In this document: piece after piece, positions 15,955 to 19,494 of the stretch
Layout: every line of letters begins with the position of its first letter
Numbering within the stretch: position 1 is the first letter of the stretch
The notes under the pieces: generated by a model
Seen by the model: the letters and a program-made list of their open reading frames with translations, nothing else
Told to the model about the DNA's origin: nothing
The model's database searches: none
DNA from: Chloroflexota bacterium
Lineage (GTDB): Bacteria > Chloroflexota > Dehalococcoidia > Lucifugimonadales > Lucifugimonadaceae
Length of the DNA stretch: 19,494 nt
NCBI GenBank assembly: GCA_030831265.1
Contig: JAURLM010000269.1
Span: 1-19,494 of the forward strand
Direction: 5' to 3'
Translations under genes and position numbers: made by a program

Positions 15955-16251
15955 TTACTCATACGCCAGCAGACCTGAACGAAGCGCCATTGTTGCAGCT
16001 TGCGCGCGGTTTGCCGCATCAAGCTTCCGCATGATGTTCGTCACATGACGGGCAACCGTGTGTGCGCTGATGTCGAGCGTCCAGGCGATCTCTTTGTTGC
16101 TGAGACCTTCTGCTACATGCTTCAACACTTCGATTTCACGGTCACTGAGTGCTTCGGATTCTCGAGTGGCGGTCATGTAGTAGACCGTAGAAGATGTCTG
16201 CGCTGCGAATGGAAACCGATTGGCGGCCCGTTGCTGGTAGCTGGTGGGCAT
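15955..16251 (-). CDS. Stand-alone LuxR-type DNA-binding regulator
   Basis: From the ATG at 16251 (GGGAG six nt upstream) this is a 98-residue protein. An open TTG start nine codons earlier has no such support. Residues 35-95 form a complete LuxR/GerE helix-turn-helix: LSDREIEVLKHVAEGLSNKE, the turn IAWTLDIS, the recognition helix AHTVARHVTNIMRKL and the closing helix NRAQAATMALRSGLL. There is no receiver, PAS or ligand-binding domain; the first 34 residues are Gln/Ser/Thr-rich and look unstructured. Such small GerE-type regulators bind DNA as dimers. The gene sits between, and opposite to, two archaellin paralogs, which makes these its obvious candidate targets (inference). The 18-bp palindrome at 16635-16652 is a candidate binding site. 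It could also receive a signal by pairing with a larger LuxR-type protein. Confidence 0.88.
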   Translation of the reverse strand: MPTSYQQRAANRFPFAAQTSSTVYYMTATRESEALSDREIEVLKHVAEGLSNKEIAWTLDISAHTVARHVTNIMRKLDAANRAQAATMALRSGLLAYE

Positions 16252-16634
16252 GTTGAACTCCCTGGTTGCTGATTGCAAAGGCTGGCAGCGGGCAGAGGGA
16301 GAACTTACGAGAGAGTACTTGGGCTCTACGCGCGACCAGCCAGGTGAACTGACTGGAGTGACCGGCCTGGTTGCGCTGTGCCCAATATCGCCATCACGCC
16401 CTGGACAGGGGTGGGCGAACAGAGATCAGCGTCAGCAGGCTCGGCCGGTAATAAGTCGTACCGGCATGTTTCGCATTTGAAACCTCATGCTGAGCTCGCT
16501 CCGGGTTGTTGATGATTACGCACTGCTCCGGAGCACATGCAGCGCGTGCGATTTAACCCTATCACGGGTTTCAAGCGAGTTCATGAAATGACGCTGTTTT
16601 GACCGTGTACCCGAAGTCAAAAATCTATCCACGG

Positions 16635-16652
16635 ATAGCAAATATTTGCTAT
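16635..16652. promoter_or_regulatory. Perfect 18-bp palindrome, candidate operator
   Basis: ATAGCAAATATTTGCTAT is its own reverse complement over all 18 bases. Its AT-rich centre and length fit a site for a dimeric helix-turn-helix regulator; LuxR-family sites are commonly 18-20 bp palindromes. It lies 352 bp before the second archaellin start and 384 bp before the LuxR-type start. The sequence before it (CTATCC, AC, GGATAG at 16625-16638) is also an inverted repeat that overlaps it by four bases. Confidence 0.5.
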
Positions 16653-16939
16653 TGCCAGCGGTTTTCCTAGTGTTGGCGTTGTCCTGGGATAGGACATATG
16701 GCCCATTGCGGATATGCCCGATAGTACCGGGTTTGGTACCTGCGAAAAACTCGGAGGTAAGAATTACACAGATTCACGATACGACTCCGTCAACTCACCG
16801 ATTCGGCTGTGCATGTGCAGCGACAGAGTTATGTGAGTGAGCCCACCCCTGCCTGGTGTTGCTGGCCTCCACACCCAGTGTGTGTGTGCCGGTGACGAGG
16901 GACTGCATAGAGCAATGGGTGCGATAGCACGCAAAGGGG

Positions 16940-16961
16940 GGTGCCCGGGAGCCCGGGTGCC
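16940..16961 (+). promoter_or_regulatory. Leader hairpin of the second archaellin gene
   Basis: CCCGGG (16944-16949) and CCCGGG (16952-16957), separated by AG, can pair. The flanks extend the stem by two G-U and two G-C pairs (16940-16943 with 16958-16961). The stem ends 42 nt before the ATG at 17004, close to the 38-nt distance of the main leader hairpin of the first archaellin gene. The sequences are unrelated, but the placement is the same. Confidence 0.45.
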
Positions 16962-17003
16962 TTGTGTGCAGCACTTTTCGGCTCAAATAGAGGGGTTATT
17001 GTT

Positions 17004-17717
17004 ATGAACCAGAGGGGAACTGGTCTGCGTGAGCGAGGTATCACGGGACTGGAAACATCAATCGTCCTGATCGCATTCGTGGTCGTGGCGAGCGTGTTCG
17101 CATTTACAGTGCTGTCAGCCGGTGTGTTCTCATCGGAAGCACTTAAGCAGACGATCTTTGCTGGCTTGAAAGAGACTCGATCTCGTCTTCGCCAGAACGG
17201 AGGCGTATTCGCTTTCAGTGCCCAGGCCGGCACAACACAGACCGTCTACAAGATCGTCTTCATCGTCTCGAACTCACTTGCTGGTGAGCCGCTTGACCTG
17301 ACACCGCCTTACACGACGGATGAATCAGGTCTTGACCCGGACTTTGATGCCGCTGCAGTACCTGCGACGATCATCTCCTACGCAGATGACAACCAGCGCA
17401 AGGGTGACATGCCGTGGTCCGTACGTTTCATCGGTAACAACAATGGTGACAACCTGATGGAAGACGGCGAAAAGGCTGAGGTCACCGTCTGGCTGCTCGA
17501 CCGTAACAACGCCATTGATGAAAGTGCAGCAAACGCCGTCCAGTACATGGACACGTCAACGGCTAACGGTGGTGGTATCGGCGCCCTGGTTTCAGGTGAC
17601 CCGCTGGTCGGCAAGAGCACGAAGTTCGTGATTGAGCTGACGCCTCAGATCGGTGCTGCGCTGACAATCCAGAGGAACATACCGCCGGGCCTTCGCCCAG
17701 TGATGAACCTTAACTAA
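17004..17717 (+). CDS. Archaellin (archaeal-type flagellin) homolog, second copy
   Basis: This 237-residue paralog is about 70 percent identical by eye to the first archaellin gene, without large gaps. From the ATG at 17004 (GAGGGG 8 nt upstream) the leader is MNQRGTGLRERG, cut after G12, followed by ITGLETSIVLIAFVVVASVF. An ATG at 16941 is open in the same frame but would add 21 residues, overlap the leader hairpin, and move the cleavage site too far in. The archaellin landmarks NGDNLMEDGEKAEVTVWLLD and TPQIGAALTIQRNIPPGL are conserved. Differences cluster in the middle of the globular part, expected at the exposed surface of the filament. Two or more archaellins per cluster are usual in archaea, where they play major and minor roles in the filament or hook. 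A strong intrinsic terminator lies 140 nt after the stop. Confidence 0.86.
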   Translation: MNQRGTGLRERGITGLETSIVLIAFVVVASVFAFTVLSAGVFSSEALKQTIFAGLKETRSRLRQNGGVFAFSAQAGTTQTVYKIVFIVSNSLAGEPLDLTPPYTTDESGLDPDFDAAAVPATIISYADDNQRKGDMPWSVRFIGNNNGDNLMEDGEKAEVTVWLLDRNNAIDESAANAVQYMDTSTANGGGIGALVSGDPLVGKSTKFVIELTPQIGAALTIQRNIPPGLRPVMNLN

Positions 17718-17856
17718 GGTCTGCGGCTGGCAACTAGCCCGTAGCATCGAGCAGATGTACAGCGCCCTGATATAGGGGCGCCAACGGGCCGGCCGCAAGG
17801 GACGCCGTGTAAGGCATCCCCCTCGGCAAAGGCGTCTGGCGGTCCGGTCCCGCTGC

Positions 17857-17910
17857 AAACAAAGACCCGCCCTTCCTGGAGTAATCCGGGGAGGGCGGGT
17901 CTTTGTTTTA
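17857..17910. terminator. Bidirectional intrinsic terminator
   Basis: AAACAAAGACCCGCCC (17857-17872) and GGGCGGGTCTTTGTTT (17893-17908) are perfect 16-bp arms around a 20-nt loop, followed by TT. Because the arms themselves end in TTTGTTT on either strand, the site can stop the second archaellin transcript (plus) and mutS2 (minus), whose stop lies 20 nt away at 17930. Confidence 0.9.
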
Positions 17911-17929
17911 GATTTGCTCCCGGGTGTTG

Positions 17930-19494
17930 CTAGCTGAACTTCACTATCGTCACGCCGTTGCCACCATCAGCACGCTCTGCAGGTTCAAAAGAGGTGACTT
18001 GTGGCATACGAGAAAGCACTTCACGCACAGCTTCGCGTAGCGCACCGGTTCCAGAGCCATGAATGAACCGGCAAGAAACCCGGTTGTCAGCGGCACAGTC
18101 ATCCACAAACGCCGTCACCAACTCTTCAATGTTTGCGACACGCTTGCCGCGTACGTCCAGTTCACTGGTTGTCGGTGCCGGTCTGGTTCGCGTAACTTTC
18201 ACGTTTGCGCCGCGAGGTTCAGGCCTTGCTGGTTTTTCCGGCTGGACTCTACGCAGTTGTCTTGCGTTCAACTGGATACGGGCATTGCCCATCTGCAGGT
18301 CAGTGGTGCCGTCCTTTTTGACCGAAATCACCTTTGCCCGGACGTTCAGCCCCTTAATCTCTACATCATCACCCGCGCTGATCGGCTTTTCTTCGACGGT
18401 CCCAGATTTTCCGGGTTGATCTGATGTTTCAGGACCCGAAAGTGGCATCCATGTGCGGTCCGTCAGGTTGCTGCTCAGACGGTTAACAGCGCGTTGAGCC
18501 GCTGCGAGGCTTTTGCCGGATTCGGCCTGCGCGACGATGCGTTTAAGTTGCCTGCGTACATCGTCTGCTTCTCGTCGCAAGTCATTGCGGGTTCTGTAGA
18601 CCATGTCTTCCTGCTGTTTTGTCACCTGCTGCAGCCGTGTCTCAAGCTCCTTGCGCGCGGCTTCGGCAGCTATCGAATCGTTCTGTGCCTTTTCCAACGC
18701 CTCACTAACAGCATCACGTTCTCGCTGTATCTGGTTCAAGAGCGATTCGGCGACTGCGCGGCTGGGATCAAGCAGCGAAGTTGCATGTTCCAGCACCAGT
18801 TCCGGCAGGCCAAGATTGCGTGCGACGTGGATGGCGTAGCTTCGACCGGGAACCCCCATGATGAATCGATAGGTTGGCCGCAACGTGTTCGAGTCAAGCT
18901 CTACGGACGCGTTTTCGATGCGGTCGTGCTCACCTGCAAACTCTGCTACGGCGCGGTGGTGCGTGGTAACGGCAACGGGGATGTTCCGGTCTACGAGATT
19001 GGCGAGAACGGCGCGTGCAAGGGCAGAACCTTCTTCCGGGTCTGTGCCCGTTCCAAGTTCATCCAGTAGCACTATCGAGTTTTCGTCTGCTTTTTTCAGG
19101 ATGTCTATGACGCGGCCCATGTGGGACGAGAACGTGGAAACGGACCGGTCAATGCTCTGCGCATCACCGATGTCGGCGAACACGGCTGAAAAGACCGAAA
19201 GCGCGGTCCCGTCAGCAGTTGGCAACTGCATCCCGCACTGGTGCATAAGCGCGAAAAGCCCGATGGTCTTGAGCGCGACGGTCTTGCCACCGGTGTTTGG
19301 GCCGGTCACAACAAGACCGCGGAATCCCGGTCCGATGTTCAAGGATGTCGGCACGACGTGGTCACCGAGCAGGGGATGACGGGCTTGCAGCAGGCGGACC
19401 GCGGTTCCTGAGCCGTATTCCAGGGTTTCCGGTCGTTTTGCGCGCATTGAAATGCTGAGGCGCGCCCTTGCCGCAATCAGGTCGAGGTCTGCTG
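17930..19494 (-). CDS. mutS2: Endonuclease MutS2 (5' end outside the window)
   Basis: The frame runs to the window edge, giving the C-terminal 520 residues of MutS2 (full length usually near 780). The ATPase core is complete: Walker A GPNTGGKT (19280-19303), FSSHMGR, and Walker B VLLDELGTGTDPEEGSALA. The THHRAVAEFA motif follows, then a long charged coiled coil (roughly 18490-18770), a small beta domain (GDDVEIKGLNVRAKVISVKK) and the C-terminal Smr domain (ELDVRGKRVANIEEL; FIHGSGTGALREAVREVL). MutS2 has been linked to suppression of homologous recombination and, in Bacillus, to rescue of collided ribosomes; the Smr domain is the nuclease-like part. The family's N-terminal segment is cut off by the window. 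The gene converges with the second archaellin gene through the shared terminator. Confidence 0.96.
   Translation of the reverse strand, partial: ADLDLIAARARLSISMRAKRPETLEYGSGTAVRLLQARHPLLGDHVVPTSLNIGPGFRGLVVTGPNTGGKTVALKTIGLFALMHQCGMQLPTADGTALSVFSAVFADIGDAQSIDRSVSTFSSHMGRVIDILKKADENSIVLLDELGTGTDPEEGSALARAVLANLVDRNIPVAVTTHHRAVAEFAGEHDRIENASVELDSNTLRPTYRFIMGVPGRSYAIHVARNLGLPELVLEHATSLLDPSRAVAESLLNQIQRERDAVSEALEKAQNDSIAAEAARKELETRLQQVTKQQEDMVYRTRNDLRREADDVRRQLKRIVAQAESGKSLAAAQRAVNRLSSNLTDRTWMPLSGPETSDQPGKSGTVEEKPISAGDDVEIKGLNVRAKVISVKKDGTTDLQMGNARIQLNARQLRRVQPEKPARPEPRGANVKVTRTRPAPTTSELDVRGKRVANIEELVTAFVDDCAADNRVSCRFIHGSGTGALREAVREVLSRMPQVTSFEPAERADGGNGVTIVKFS

Larger units (their letters stand above)
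16252..17003. other. Long intergenic region upstream of the second archaellin gene
   Basis: These 752 bp lie between the divergent LuxR-type gene and the second archaellin gene and hold no convincing gene; short open frames in it start without ribosome binding sites and resemble nothing. It contains the 18-bp palindrome at 16635-16652, CTATCC/GGATAG just before it (16625-16638), GTCCT/AGGAC with a 5-nt loop near 16680-16694, and the leader hairpin at 16940-16961. A TTGACC at 16599-16604 could be a -35 element, but no good -10 follows at the right distance. The length and structure suggest a regulatory region or an unrecognised small RNA. Confidence 0.4.

Noticed and set aside
16646..16840. 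Small plus-strand open frame before the second archaellin gene, with a hydrophobic start
   Set aside because: No ribosome binding site, it starts inside the 18-bp palindrome, and its composition is not protein-like after the first 15 residues.
18885..19379. Plus-strand open frames opposite mutS2
   Set aside because: Ser/Arg/Thr-rich shadow frames over the MutS2 ATPase domain, without ribosome binding sites.

Overview
The window looks like a bacterial chromosome segment of moderate GC content (mid-50s percent by eye), most likely from the Chloroflexota, for example a Dehalococcoidia or SAR202-type lineage. This assignment is an inference. It rests on a lipoprotein with a Thr/Pro-rich linker, a multi-pass protein made of DUF5671-like repeats, a Memo protein with a PqqD-like N-terminal extension, Gram-positive-type SOS boxes (GAAC-N4-GTTC), and bacterial housekeeping genes (rlmN, mutS2, cinA, pstB/phoU) beside two genes for archaeal-type flagellins (archaellins). 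No rRNA, tRNA, insertion sequence, phage or CRISPR array was recognised.

Layout. Positions 1-6506 are all on the minus strand: a partial multi-pass membrane protein, an NTF2/DUF4878-like anchored protein whose 3' end overlaps it, an aldo/keto reductase, a zinc alcohol dehydrogenase without the usual structural-zinc cysteines, a lipoprotein built of six Cys-pair repeats, and a CinA protein whose C-terminal deamidase domain looks degenerate. A divergent control region at about 6507-6734 carries two tandem SOS-type boxes inside a 9-bp inverted repeat. It faces a plus-strand pair: an unrecognised 207-residue protein and a small protein with a four-cysteine cluster and a helix-turn-helix. Next comes a Memo-family (AmmeMemoRadiSam system protein B) gene broken by two one-base losses, both in short A-runs.

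Positions 9191-12154 are minus strand again: phoU and pstB, without visible pstSCA, preceded by a GH63-like (glucosylglycerate/mannosylglycerate hydrolase-type) enzyme. Divergent from these on the plus strand are rlmN (12273-13484) and a SelA/DgaE-like PLP enzyme (13658-14791).

Positions 14792-17930 are the most unusual part. Two paralogous full-length archaellin genes (15062-15772 and 17004-17717, roughly 70 percent identical by eye) flank a stand-alone LuxR-type DNA-binding protein on the opposite strand. Both archaellin genes have a hairpin leader ending about 40 nt before the start codon. A perfect 18-bp palindrome lies in the 750-bp gap before the second one. A perfect 32-bp palindrome and a bidirectional intrinsic terminator separate the convergent genes. 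The window ends inside mutS2 (minus strand, 5' end outside).

Working together: the archaellins would be cleaved by a class III (archaellin/pilin) prepilin peptidase and assembled into a surface filament by arl-type machinery that must lie elsewhere, and the small LuxR protein is a natural candidate for controlling them. The SOS-box cassette is the second candidate for an undescribed system. Everything else is ordinary metabolism and maintenance.
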